From: Acidobacteriota bacterium
GTDB taxonomy: Bacteria > Acidobacteriota > Blastocatellia > Pyrinomonadales > Pyrinomonadaceae
Length of the DNA: 32,375 nucleotides
NCBI GenBank assembly: GCA_003223025.1
Contig: QHXR01000015.1
Location: forward strand, 1-32,375
Direction: 5' to 3'
Shown piece after piece: positions 1 to 7,090 of this stretch; the first letter of the stretch is position 1, and the number at the start of each line of letters is the position of its first letter. The position numbers were made by a program, and so were the translations under genes. The notes under the pieces were generated by a model, which was given only the letters and a program-made list of their open reading frames with translations, was not told the origin of the DNA and made no database searches.

Positions 1-132
1 GCCGTCGTCTCACCGACGGGCGATATACCGAACATGATGCTGTTCGCCGCTCCGATGATGGTCCTCTACGTCGTTTCCGTCTTTATCGCCTGGTTTTTTG
101 GGAAGAAACGGACTGTGGAAGCACCTGCCTAA
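1..132 (+). CDS. tatC: Sec-independent protein translocase TatC, C-terminal fragment
   Basis: The window opens inside a reading frame of 43 residues ending in TAA at 130-132. TatC is the polytopic core of the twin-arginine translocase, which exports folded proteins and recognises the RR signal. The visible part has the look of the last TatC segments: a polar loop (SPTGDIPNMM), a hydrophobic stretch (LFAAPMMVLYVVSVFIAWFF), then a basic cytoplasmic tail (GKKR). The PxxDxxxxxxxAxPMxxLY pattern is characteristic of the TatC C-terminus. The 5' end lies outside the window. The flavoenzyme at 9074-10687 carries a twin-arginine signal and would be a plausible client. Identification rests on a short fragment, so some doubt remains. 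Confidence 0.82.
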   Translation, partial: AVVSPTGDIPNMMLFAAPMMVLYVVSVFIAWFFGKKRTVEAPA

Positions 133-166
133 GCTTGATGCAACCCGCGCCGCTATGGGCCGCATC

Positions 167-195
167 TTGAATAATTAAGGATATCTGTCTAAAAT
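167..195 (+). promoter_or_regulatory. Candidate sigma70-type promoter for the GWxTD gene
   Basis: TTGAAT at 167-172 and TAAAAT at 190-195 are separated by exactly 17 nt. They lie in the gap after tatC and about 70 nt before the start codon at 268. The -10 box matches five of six consensus positions. This is a sequence match only. Confidence 0.42.
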
Positions 196-267
196 CTTTA
201 AGGTTAAATCTAGTATCAATTTTCCGCCCTACCAACGCGGCCTTGGAAGTTAAGGAGTTTTATAGCC

Positions 268-1914
268 ATGTCATCAGTAAAATTCGTAAGAAATTTTGCA
301 CTGACAATTTTGATCTTGAGTCTCGCAGCCGTCGCTACGTTCGCGCAAAAGGGCAAGGACAAGGACAAGGGAAAGCCCAGCGAGGATCCGACGGGAAATG
401 CGCGTAACGTCAAGCCTGAGCTTAAAGACGCTTACAAGCGTTGGCTCAGTACCGACGTCGACTACATCATCACAAAGGATGAAAAGCGCGCGTTTCTGGC
501 GCTCACGACGGACGAAGAGCGCGAAAACTTCATCGAGAACTTCTGGCGGCGACGAGATCCGAATCCGGATACCGAAGAGAACGAATACCGCGAACAGTAT
601 TACGAGCGCATCGCTTATGCTAACGAGCACTTCTCATCCGGAATCCCGGGCTGGAAAACAGATCGCGGCCGTGTCTATATCGCTTGGGGAAAACCCGATT
701 CGATCGAGACCCATCCGACCGGCGGCGCATACGATCGACCGAGCTACGAAGGCGGCGGATCGACGACGACATATCCTTTTGAAGTTTGGTGGTACAGGCA
801 TCTTGATAACGTCGGCGACGGACTCGAGATCGAGTTTGTCGATCCCACCGGCACCGGCGAATATCGGCTGGCACGTGACGCGAACGAAAAGGACGCGCTC
901 AAAACAGTTCCTGGAGCCGGACTCACGACTGCCGAGCAGTTAGGAATTGGTGACAAGGGTGATCGCATCAACGGCATGAATAATGCGAGCTACATGCGTG
1001 AGCAGGATACGCCGTTCCGCAGGATGGAGATCATCACGAATCTACAGCGACCGCCGCAAGTTAAGTTCAGCGATCTCGCCGGCGTGGCCGGAGGCGACTC
1101 GGGTGTGTTGGATAACAACCCGCTCGACTTCGACATGAGAATCGATTTCTTCCGCCAATCCGATACACAGGTTATTACGACGTTTACGATCCAGGCCGAC
1201 AACAAGGAATTGATCTTCAAGAATGTCGGCGGACTCGAAGAAGCAAAACTGAATATTTACGGAAAGATCACAGCGGTTTCAGGAAAGCGGTCCGGAATTT
1301 TCGAAGATTCCGTCAAGGCGACCGCTACGTCGGTTGAACTCGCCGATGTGCGAGAAAAGAAGTCGGTCTATCAGAAAGCAGTCGCTTTGACACCGGGTAC
1401 GTACAAAGTAGACGTTGTCGTTCGCGACGTCGAGACGGGTAACCGCGGTCTTCGGAATATCGGTTTCACCGTGCCTCGTTACGACGATAAGAAGCTTTCC
1501 ACATCGTCGCTGATCCTCGCGTCTAAGCTCCGCAGCACGACCGAGTCGGACATCGGCGGTCAGTTCATCATCGGCAACGCGAAGGTGATTCCGAATCTTA
1601 CGGGGAACTACAAAAAAGGCCAGGAGATCGGCGTGTACCTGCAGGTTTACAATGCGGGAATCGATCAGACGACACTCCGGCCTGCAGTCGATGTGGAATA
1701 CGTTCTGACAAAAGGCGGCAAAGAGATTTTGCGGCAGCCGGAAGATTGGAGCGGCTTGAGCGATTCGGGACAACGGCTGACTCTTGCGAGACTTTTGCCG
1801 ACGGACATGATGCAACTCGGTGATTACGAGTTGAACATCGTCATTAGGGATCGTGTCAGCGGTCAGATATTGAAAGATGAAAAGCTGAAGGGTCAATTCA
1901 CGATCACGCAGTAG
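268..1914 (+). CDS. Exported GWxTD domain-containing protein
   Basis: This 548-residue protein begins with a signal peptide (basic start, hydrophobic segment about residues 9-25, ending near TFAQ), followed by a Lys/Asp-rich linker. The family hallmark GWxTD is seen at residues 128-132 (GWKTDRGRVYIAWGKPD). The region before it (about 50-125) has the usual WRRRDPxPxTxxNEYREQYYERI pattern. The remainder (about 250-545) looks beta-rich and may form immunoglobulin-like or bacterial A2M-like folds; this is inference. GWxTD proteins are common in Acidobacteria and Bacteroidetes, and their biochemical role is not established. The ATG is preceded by AAGGAG at a good distance, which fixes the start. 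A strong terminator follows at 1938-1971, so the gene is probably monocistronic. Confidence 0.9.
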   Translation: MSSVKFVRNFALTILILSLAAVATFAQKGKDKDKGKPSEDPTGNARNVKPELKDAYKRWLSTDVDYIITKDEKRAFLALTTDEERENFIENFWRRRDPNPDTEENEYREQYYERIAYANEHFSSGIPGWKTDRGRVYIAWGKPDSIETHPTGGAYDRPSYEGGGSTTTYPFEVWWYRHLDNVGDGLEIEFVDPTGTGEYRLARDANEKDALKTVPGAGLTTAEQLGIGDKGDRINGMNNASYMREQDTPFRRMEIITNLQRPPQVKFSDLAGVAGGDSGVLDNNPLDFDMRIDFFRQSDTQVITTFTIQADNKELIFKNVGGLEEAKLNIYGKITAVSGKRSGIFEDSVKATATSVELADVREKKSVYQKAVALTPGTYKVDVVVRDVETGNRGLRNIGFTVPRYDDKKLSTSSLILASKLRSTTESDIGGQFIIGNAKVIPNLTGNYKKGQEIGVYLQVYNAGIDQTTLRPAVDVEYVLTKGGKEILRQPEDWSGLSDSGQRLTLARLLPTDMMQLGDYELNIVIRDRVSGQILKDEKLKGQFTITQ

Positions 1915-1937
1915 TCACGACGAACTTTCGCAGACGG

Positions 1938-1971
1938 GCCGGTGCTTCTTCAAAAGAGCATCGGCTTTTTT
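1938..1971 (+). terminator. Rho-independent terminator of the GWxTD gene
   Basis: A 9-bp stem pairs 1938-1946 (GCCGGTGCT) with 1957-1965 (AGCATCGGC, one G-T pair), followed by six T residues at 1966-1971. It begins 24 nt after the GWxTD stop codon. It overlaps a GTG at 1942 that could otherwise be taken as the start of the next gene. Confidence 0.85.
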
Positions 1972-1974
1972 CTT

Positions 1975-2493
1975 ATGAGTAGCATTGAAACCGACAGGCT
2001 TGTTCTCAAGCTCTACACCGATCGCGAAAAGTCTGACCTGATCGGCCTGCTCACCGATCCGGCCGTCATGCGTTATGTGGACAAAGGTCCGCTGTCTACG
2101 GCTCAGGCCGAACGTCTTTGGCGAAAATTGATGGAGGAGTTTTATCCGCAGGGCGTCGACACGATCTGGGCGGTGTTCGCGAAAGACGACGGTCGTTATG
2201 TCGGAAACGCGAGTCTGCGTCCGAGGCCGGAACGCCAGAGCGATTGGGAGATCGGTTATTACCTGAAGCCTGCCGAATGGGGAAAAGGTTTCGCGACCGA
2301 GATCGCGTCTCGACTCGTCCGCTTTGCATTTGAGAATGCCGGATTGCGGGAAGTTTATGCGACCGTTGATAAAGAGAATTTTTCGTCGATCAAGGTTCTT
2401 GAAAAAAGCGGGCTGAAGTTCTTTAGAAAGGAATACGACGACGAAGGAGTTTTTTTCGTCTATCGTCTCGAATATCCCGACTCGTCACTTTAG
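1975..2493 (+). CDS. GNAT family N-acetyltransferase (RimJ/RimL-like)
   Basis: This 172-residue protein opens with IETDRLVLKLYT, the usual first strand of RimJ/RimL-type acetyltransferases. They transfer acetyl from acetyl-CoA to protein N-termini or small amines. The second half shows WEIGYYLKPAEWGKGFATE, which contains the acetyl-CoA-binding motif A region (about residues 87-105). It then has the typical EVYATVDKENFSSIKVLEKSGLKF segment. The substrate cannot be read from the sequence. The in-frame GTG at 1942 lies inside the upstream terminator, so ATG 1975 is preferred. The 3' end overlaps the convergent lipoprotein gene by 9 nt. Confidence 0.88.
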   Translation: MSSIETDRLVLKLYTDREKSDLIGLLTDPAVMRYVDKGPLSTAQAERLWRKLMEEFYPQGVDTIWAVFAKDDGRYVGNASLRPRPERQSDWEIGYYLKPAEWGKGFATEIASRLVRFAFENAGLREVYATVDKENFSSIKVLEKSGLKFFRKEYDDEGVFFVYRLEYPDSSL

Positions 2494-3474
2494 CTTCACT
2501 TCGAAAATCTCCGCACGCTTTCCTTCGTTGGTTCCGAAAATCGCTTTTCCGTCGGCGGCGAAAGCGATCGCCTCGCCATGCTTTCGCTCTCCAAGATCGA
2601 CCGCAACCGGTTTTGTTTTCCAGACGTCGTCGAACGTCGGAGAGGTCGCGAGCAACTCGTAACCACCGGAATAATCACAAAGGATCACACGCTTTCCGTC
2701 CGGTGAAATATCTCCGCCCGTGAGAAGTCCGTTCGGTACGGATGGAACAGAAACCTCGCCAACCTTTTCCGCGATCACCGGTTGACTGGACCCAAAACTC
2801 GGTTTGAGTTTGAATACGAGCGACGGACCGTCAAGCCTTTTCGTCAACACGTAAACATCACCGGTCTGCTGATTGACCATCAGCGTCTCGGAGTTATGCG
2901 GAGTGTCCTGATACTTAAACGACATTACCTGCGCCGGTTCGGTCGAAGGCGCGTCTCTTTCATCCTTCCCGTCCCTGTCGCCCTTCTCGTCCCTTTCCTC
3001 CGAGCTCGATCCGGAACTCGAGATCGTTGGTTCTTTCACACGATAGATGCGCAACTCGGGTCGCTCGAGTTTGTTGTTTCCGGTATCGCCGATGTACAGA
3101 TAGCACGTTCCATCAGCGTCTTTGTACGCGGCGATGTCTTCCCAGTCTTCGTTTTGCGCGTTGGCAACTTCGAACGTTCCGAGATCTTTTCCGGTTTCAT
3201 CCATCGCGAATATGTAAGCGTCATCTCCGGAGTCGTTGTGCGTCCAGAAAACATTCGGCTGACAACGCGACGCCGCGAGCCCGCTGCTTTCCTTCACGTC
3301 TTTCGATTCGATCCGACCGACGATCGAGGGCTTTCCCCACTCAGCTGAAAGCTCCGCAGAACTCACTTTGGTGGGATCGCCGGGCGCCGCCTGCGAGCAA
3401 GACATAGCGACCACCGCGACGACGATGATGGATATGACAAGGCCGACGAATTTCGCTATAGTTTTGTTCGACAT
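2485..3474 (-). CDS. Putative lipoprotein, beta-propeller-like, function unknown
   Basis: This 329-residue protein has an N-terminal hydrophobic segment (about 9-24) ending in AMSC, so Cys26 is a candidate lipidated residue, although the lipobox is not ideal. The mature part has repeated short beta-type motifs: ESSGLAAS, VFWTHNDSGD, AYIFAMDETG, WEDIAAYKD, CYLYIGDTGNN, SPDGKRVILCDYSG. These resemble secreted propeller proteins of the SdiA-regulated/phytase-like kind. A charged low-complexity insert (Glu/Arg/Asp/Lys/Gly, about residues 157-172) interrupts it. No catalytic residues are recognised. The start codon has no Shine-Dalgarno; instead a perfect TATAAT lies 7 nt upstream. It is convergent with the GNAT gene and divergent from the speD fusion. 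Confidence 0.6.
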   Translation of the reverse strand: MSNKTIAKFVGLVISIIVVAVVAMSCSQAAPGDPTKVSSAELSAEWGKPSIVGRIESKDVKESSGLAASRCQPNVFWTHNDSGDDAYIFAMDETGKDLGTFEVANAQNEDWEDIAAYKDADGTCYLYIGDTGNNKLERPELRIYRVKEPTISSSGSSSEERDEKGDRDGKDERDAPSTEPAQVMSFKYQDTPHNSETLMVNQQTGDVYVLTKRLDGPSLVFKLKPSFGSSQPVIAEKVGEVSVPSVPNGLLTGGDISPDGKRVILCDYSGGYELLATSPTFDDVWKTKPVAVDLGERKHGEAIAFAADGKAIFGTNEGKRAEIFEVKLK

Positions 3475-3481
3475 AGGCTCT

Positions 3482-3487
3482 ATTATA
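3482..3487 (-). promoter_or_regulatory. -10 box for a probable leaderless lipoprotein transcript
   Basis: On the minus strand a consensus TATAAT is followed by 7 nt and then the ATG at 3474. A weak -35 (TTGTGC) lies 16 nt further upstream. Transcription would begin at or next to the start codon, and no Shine-Dalgarno is present. Confidence 0.5.
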
Positions 3488-3530
3488 GGTTCTCAAACCG
3501 ACGGCACAAACTTTTTCGCATTTCTCGTCG

Positions 3531-3536
3531 TAGATT
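3531..3536 (+). promoter_or_regulatory. -10-like box for a probable leaderless speD transcript
   Basis: TAGATT sits 6 nt upstream of the ATG at 3543. There is no Shine-Dalgarno and no convincing -35. The spacing is the same as for recF and aat in this window. Confidence 0.35.
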
Positions 3537-3542
3537 TATCGA

Positions 3543-4574
3543 ATGATAGTTGGAACTGAATGGCTGATCGAAGCTACGGGTTGCAACCAGGAGCATCTTC
3601 GCGACGAGTCGTTGATGCGCGATCTGCTTGAGCGTGTCATCACAGATCTCGGATTGAAGGCCGTCGGTTCCGTGTGGCACAAGTTCGATGGCGAAGCCGG
3701 CATCACCGGTCTCATCGCGCTGACCGAGTCGCATCTCGCCTGTCACACGTATCCCGAACATCGCACCGCGACCTTCAATCTATACTGCTGCCGCACGCGG
3801 CCGGAGTGGGACTGGGAATCGAATGTGAAAACGCTTCTCGGAGCAAAGTCCGTTTCCGTTACCAAAATCGAACGCGGCGCCGCTGACGCCGTCTCGGCGG
3901 CTGTCCGGAGGCCGTCTCGGCCTCCGGTAGTCCCAAGCGACGATCCGTTTTTTAAATACGGACAGGTTTCGATCCGCGACCGCGGTCGCCTACCGCACTG
4001 GGAAAAGGAGGACGGAATATATTTCGTTACATTCCGTCTCGCAGACTCACTACCGCAAAACATTCTAGATCGCCTTCGCGATGAACGCCGCGAAGCTCTT
4101 GGCGCACTAAAGACTCTCGACCACGAACTTAGGCTTGAAGAAAAAAGAAAGATAGAGTGGCTCTTTTCTGAAAAGGTTGACGGGTACCTTGATCGAAACT
4201 ACGGCTCCTGCGTAATGCAAGAGCCCGCGGTCGCTAAGGTCGTTGCCGATAGCCTCCTCCACTTTGATGCACAGAGGTATCATCTCTACGCTTGGTGTGT
4301 AATGCCGAATCATGTCCATTCAGTTGTAAGACCGAAGCAGAATCATAAGCTTGAAGATGTGCTTCATTCTTGGAAATCGTATACCGCGCACGAAATTAAT
4401 AAATTACTCGGGCGCCGCGGTGAGTTATGGCAGCGAGAGTACTACGATCATTTGGTGCGAAGCGAAAGTGACCTGGAGCGGGCGATGAAATACACGATCC
4501 GTAATCCAGCAAGTGCCGGACTTCAGAATTGGCCTTGGGTTAGCAGTCTCGAGACCTACAAGTCAGCGGCCTAA
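3543..4574 (+). CDS. speD: S-adenosylmethionine decarboxylase fused to a REP-associated tyrosine transposase (RAYT)
   Basis: Residues 1 to about 110 form a complete class 1B AdoMet decarboxylase, which makes decarboxylated SAM, the aminopropyl donor for spermidine. The self-cleavage site ESH puts the pyruvoyl serine at Ser63. His68 and Cys83 also fall at the positions known from the Thermotoga enzyme. Residues about 115-129 are an Ala/Arg/Pro linker encoded by palindromic REP DNA. Residues about 130-343 form a Y1/HUH transposase of the RAYT type. It has an RGRLPHWEKEDGIYFVTFRL entry motif, HVH metal-binding histidines at 257 and 259, and a candidate nucleophile Tyr317 in KYTIRNP. No ATG, GTG or TTG suitable for starting the transposase alone is seen before the HUH motif. 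SpeD processing would leave the transposase attached to the alpha chain. It heads the polyamine/envelope cluster; the start has no Shine-Dalgarno. Confidence 0.88.
   Translation: MIVGTEWLIEATGCNQEHLRDESLMRDLLERVITDLGLKAVGSVWHKFDGEAGITGLIALTESHLACHTYPEHRTATFNLYCCRTRPEWDWESNVKTLLGAKSVSVTKIERGAADAVSAAVRRPSRPPVVPSDDPFFKYGQVSIRDRGRLPHWEKEDGIYFVTFRLADSLPQNILDRLRDERREALGALKTLDHELRLEEKRKIEWLFSEKVDGYLDRNYGSCVMQEPAVAKVVADSLLHFDAQRYHLYAWCVMPNHVHSVVRPKQNHKLEDVLHSWKSYTAHEINKLLGRRGELWQREYYDHLVRSESDLERAMKYTIRNPASAGLQNWPWVSSLETYKSAA
3887..3927 (-). repeat. REP pair, upstream copy (inverted)
   Basis: Two hairpins are visible: CGCCG-TCT-CGGCG (3887-3899) and a perfect 10-bp stem CCGGAGGCCG-TCT-CGGCCTCCGG, arms 3905-3914 and 3918-3927. 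Read on the minus strand, both loops are AGA and the hairpins are joined by ACAGC, as in the downstream pair. This copy is translated as the linker of the SpeD-RAYT fusion. Confidence 0.7.
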
Positions 4575-4580
4575 GCACAG

Positions 4581-4622
4581 CCGATGGCGAGACGCCATCG
4601 GGACAGCCGCCGGGACGGCGGC
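4581..4622 (+). repeat. REP pair, downstream copy
   Basis: The first hairpin is CCGATGGCG-AGA-CGCCATCGG (4581-4601) and the second is GCCGCCG-GGA-CGGCGGC (4606-4622). Both have trinucleotide loops and are joined by GACA. The pair fills most of the 59-nt gap between the fusion gene and the DUF4178 gene, whose ATG at 4634 has no Shine-Dalgarno. Confidence 0.75.
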
Positions 4623-4633
4623 GCTACATTCTC

Positions 4634-6568
4634 ATGAGCATTCTCCAGGCCAACTGCCCGTCATGCGCCGCACCGGTCGAGTTCAAGGCCGGGTCGACGA
4701 TCGTGCTCGTCTGTCCGTTTTGCCGCTCGGCGATCGCACGAACCGATCGCGGTTTGCAGGATCTGGGTAAAGTTGCCGAGATCGCTGAATCGGAGTCGCC
4801 GCTCAAGATCGGGTTGAAAGGAACATTCAACGGAGTCCGTTTCGAATTGACAGGCCGCGCGCAACTTCGTCATGAGCTAGGAGGATATTGGGACGAGTGG
4901 TATGCGACGTTCTCGAACGGATGGGTCGGCTGGCTTGCCGAAGCGCAGGGCAATTTCTATCTAACGTTTTATCAACCGCTGCCGTCGGGCACCTCGGTTC
5001 CGTCGTTCGACGCGTTGCAGGTTGGCGAATCACTGACCGGAATTTCCAGCGAGCCGTTCACCGTGATCGAAAAGGGCGTCGCTACGTCTGTTGCGGCCGA
5101 TGGCGAAATTCCATATCAACTCACTCCGAACGAACAGAGCTCGTATGCGGATCTCTCCGGACGCGATAAAGCATTCGGAACGATCGACTACAGCATGAAT
5201 CCGCCGTGGGTCTTTGTCGGTCAGCAAGTCACGCTCGCTGACATCGGTCTCGAATCCGCACGTCCGGCAGAGCGCGAAGCACGGCGTGTATCGACCGCGG
5301 CGATGGGATGCCCTAACTGCGGCGGGCCGCTTGCACTCGTCGCACCCGACAAAGCGGAGCGCGTCACTTGTCCGAATTGCAATTCGCTGCTCGACGTCGA
5401 TCAAGGAAATCTTACTTATCTAAAAGCGCTCAAATCGACGAATGCGGATATCAACTTCGTTTTGCCGATCGGTGCGGAAGGTGTATTCAAAGACGTAAAG
5501 TTCAAGATCATCGGAGCCGTGGCGCGAAGCGTCGACATCGACGGCGAAACCTATTACTGGCACGAGTACCTGCTTTACAATCCGTCGATCGGATTCCGAT
5601 GGCTCGTGCATTCGGACAATCATTGGAATTTCGTCGAGTCGGTGAATGCGGCGGAAGTCGCCGCGGATTCAAATGTACTCGGTGCGCGCTCGGCGACATA
5701 CAACGGAACGAAATTCAAGATCTTTCAAGACGCCAACGCGATGGTGCGTTATGTGAAAGGCGAATTCTATTGGCGCGTCGAGCAGGGCGAAACGGTCCGT
5801 GCGACCGACTATGTCGCGGCTCCGTTGATGCTGTCGCAGGAGGCGACGAAAAACGAGATCAACTGGTCGGTCGGAACCTACATGACGAATGCCGAGATCG
5901 AAAAGGCATTCGGTGTCTCGGATCTTCCGAAGCCATGGTCGGTCGCTCCGAATCAGCCATTCACCGGCCGCTTTTACTACACGTGGGGATTGCTTCCCGT
6001 TTTGCTTTTGATCGTCGTAGCGATTGTCATGGTCCCGGTCGCCGGTGTCACGACCGCGGTTCTTTCTCAAGAAGTGAGCCTGCCGCCGATGACGAACGCG
6101 ACCGCGGCGCAGACGATATTCAGCCAGCCGTTCGACATCAAAGCGAATCGGAATATTCGAATTTCGGCATCGGCTCCGGTCAGCAATTCATTTGCCGAGC
6201 TCGATGTTGATCTCGTGAATGATCAGAGTCAGGAAGTCGAGTCGGTAAACATACCGATCGAATATTATTTCGGAAGTGACAGCGATGGAGCATGGACCGA
6301 AGGATCGAAAGATCAGGACGCGACACTGTCGTCTCTGCCAGCCGGGAAATACACGCTTCGTGTCGAAGGCACGTGGCAGGACTGGCAGCAACCGATGCCG
6401 GTCTCGCTTAAGGTCGAACAGAACGTGAACCGCGGCGTGAATTTTTTATGCGCGTTTCTGATTCTTTTGATCGTGCCCGTGCTCGGACTTTTTAGAAAGA
6501 TCTCGTTCGAATCGCGCCGTTGGAAGGACAGCATGTTTAGTACAAGCGGTTCGGATTCGGACGAATGA
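4634..6568 (+). CDS. Zinc-ribbon DUF4178 membrane protein
   Basis: The protein has 644 residues. Two zinc ribbons are seen: Cys8/Cys11 with Cys27/Cys30 (CPSC, CPFC), and Cys226/Cys229 with Cys246/Cys249 (CPNC twice). Each is followed by a DUF4178-type segment. The first contains LKGTFNGVRFELTGRAQLR and a WDEWYATFSNGWVGWLAEAQG stretch. The second contains FKDVKFKIIGAVARSV and YYWHEYLLYNPSIGFRWLV. Two hydrophobic segments (about 454-475 and 612-630) flank an approximately 135-residue extracytoplasmic-looking region, so the ribbons are probably cytoplasmic. DUF4178 has no established activity but is found near speD and DUF350 genes in many bacteria. It lies directly downstream of the speD fusion. 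Confidence 0.82.
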   Translation: MSILQANCPSCAAPVEFKAGSTIVLVCPFCRSAIARTDRGLQDLGKVAEIAESESPLKIGLKGTFNGVRFELTGRAQLRHELGGYWDEWYATFSNGWVGWLAEAQGNFYLTFYQPLPSGTSVPSFDALQVGESLTGISSEPFTVIEKGVATSVAADGEIPYQLTPNEQSSYADLSGRDKAFGTIDYSMNPPWVFVGQQVTLADIGLESARPAEREARRVSTAAMGCPNCGGPLALVAPDKAERVTCPNCNSLLDVDQGNLTYLKALKSTNADINFVLPIGAEGVFKDVKFKIIGAVARSVDIDGETYYWHEYLLYNPSIGFRWLVHSDNHWNFVESVNAAEVAADSNVLGARSATYNGTKFKIFQDANAMVRYVKGEFYWRVEQGETVRATDYVAAPLMLSQEATKNEINWSVGTYMTNAEIEKAFGVSDLPKPWSVAPNQPFTGRFYYTWGLLPVLLLIVVAIVMVPVAGVTTAVLSQEVSLPPMTNATAAQTIFSQPFDIKANRNIRISASAPVSNSFAELDVDLVNDQSQEVESVNIPIEYYFGSDSDGAWTEGSKDQDATLSSLPAGKYTLRVEGTWQDWQQPMPVSLKVEQNVNRGVNFLCAFLILLIVPVLGLFRKISFESRRWKDSMFSTSGSDSDE

Positions 6569-6604
6569 TTGGATCGCAGGCGTGGGAAGGACGCAGTGTG
6601 ACTT

Positions 6605-6754
6605 ATGCTAAAAAAACTTTACTTAGTTTTCGGAATGGGCGTGCTCGCGTTCTATGCTGCATCCGCCTGGTTCGGCTGGGAGTTGGCGAACTCGGGCAGC
6701 CGATCGCGGCTCGGCGTGCCATTCATCTACACAGGCTTTCGCGGAGGAAAATAA
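6605..6754 (+). CDS. 49-residue single-pass membrane peptide
   Basis: This short ORF starts MLKKLYLVFGMGVLAFYAASAW and ends GFRGGK before TAA at 6752-6754. It has one predicted transmembrane segment (about residues 5-24) with a basic N-terminus and a Gly/Arg/Ser-rich tail. The stop directly abuts the ATG of the DUF350 gene (TAAATG). The end of this ORF supplies the GGAGG Shine-Dalgarno of DUF350 at 6743-6747, so the two are likely co-translated. It lies 36 nt after the DUF4178 stop. I do not recognise a family. Support comes from its position, the tight coupling and the membrane-protein composition. Confidence 0.6.
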   Translation: MLKKLYLVFGMGVLAFYAASAWFGWELANSGSRSRLGVPFIYTGFRGGK

Positions 6755-7003
6755 ATGCTAATGAGATTGCTTGCTCCATTGGGATTCATAGTCAAGATCG
6801 ATCAGTTACTTGAGGTCGTTGTCACGGCGCTCGTGTTTGTATTTATTGGCGTAGTATTTTTCGCCGTCACTTACGCCGTTCTCGGTTTGATCTTTCCGAT
6901 CAAGAAAGAGATCGAAGAGGATCAGAACACTGCACTCGGCATAGTGATCGGGTCGATCATGATCGGAGTTGCGATAATCATCGCCGGCGCGATCGGAGGC
7001 TAG
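6755..7003 (+). CDS. DUF350 family membrane protein
   Basis: This 82-residue protein has two hydrophobic helices (about 21-46 and 60-80) joined by the family signature FPIKKEIEEDQNTALGIVIGS. The DUF350 (YjfL-type) family usually contains one or more such helical pairs; this is the single-unit form. Its activity is unknown. In Escherichia coli the family member lies in the yjf gene cluster with a PspA-like protein and a glutathionylspermidine-synthase-like enzyme, which links it to polyamine and membrane functions. Here it sits between DUF4178 and a membrane aminopropyltransferase, which fits. The start has a good GGAGG and abuts the preceding small ORF. Confidence 0.85.
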   Translation: MLMRLLAPLGFIVKIDQLLEVVVTALVFVFIGVVFFAVTYAVLGLIFPIKKEIEEDQNTALGIVIGSIMIGVAIIIAGAIGG

Positions 7004-7024
7004 TTTTCGCGACGCGGTGTTCAG

Positions 7025-7069
7025 GAGACGCGGCGACACGGTGAGCACTTCGCCGCGTCCCCGCGTCTC
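7025..7069. repeat. GC-rich hairpin repeat (GACGCGG family)
   Basis: Arms 7025-7041 and 7053-7069 are 17 nt each, with two mismatches, and an 11-nt loop. The sequence is built from GAGACGCGG/GGACGCGG units, also seen at 10716-10748 and 26815-26889. It fills the gap between the DUF350 and aminopropyltransferase genes. Confidence 0.65.
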
Positions 7070-7090
7070 TCAGTCTCCGCGTCAGATAGT

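Larger units (their letters stand above)
3887..4622 (+). mobile_element. REP-RAYT element inserted at the 3' end of speD
   Basis: The transposase half of the fusion is bracketed by two pairs of palindromes in opposite orientation (3887-3927 and 4581-4622). RAYT genes are known to sit beside inverted REP pairs that they act on. The outer ends are approximate. The original speD stop codon is not visible and was presumably lost on insertion, which is inference. Confidence 0.65.

Noticed and set aside
1942-1974. GTG as start of the GNAT gene
   Set aside because: It falls inside the terminator stem of the preceding gene, and the conserved N-terminus begins at ATG 1975.
3927-4574. RAYT as an independent gene with its own start
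   Set aside because: No ATG, GTG or TTG in this frame is visible between the linker and the HUH motif at a plausible position, and the frame is open from the SpeD start.
5368-6210. 280-codon plus-strand ORF
   Set aside because: It is an out-of-frame shadow of the DUF4178 gene, very Arg/Ser-rich, with no domain.
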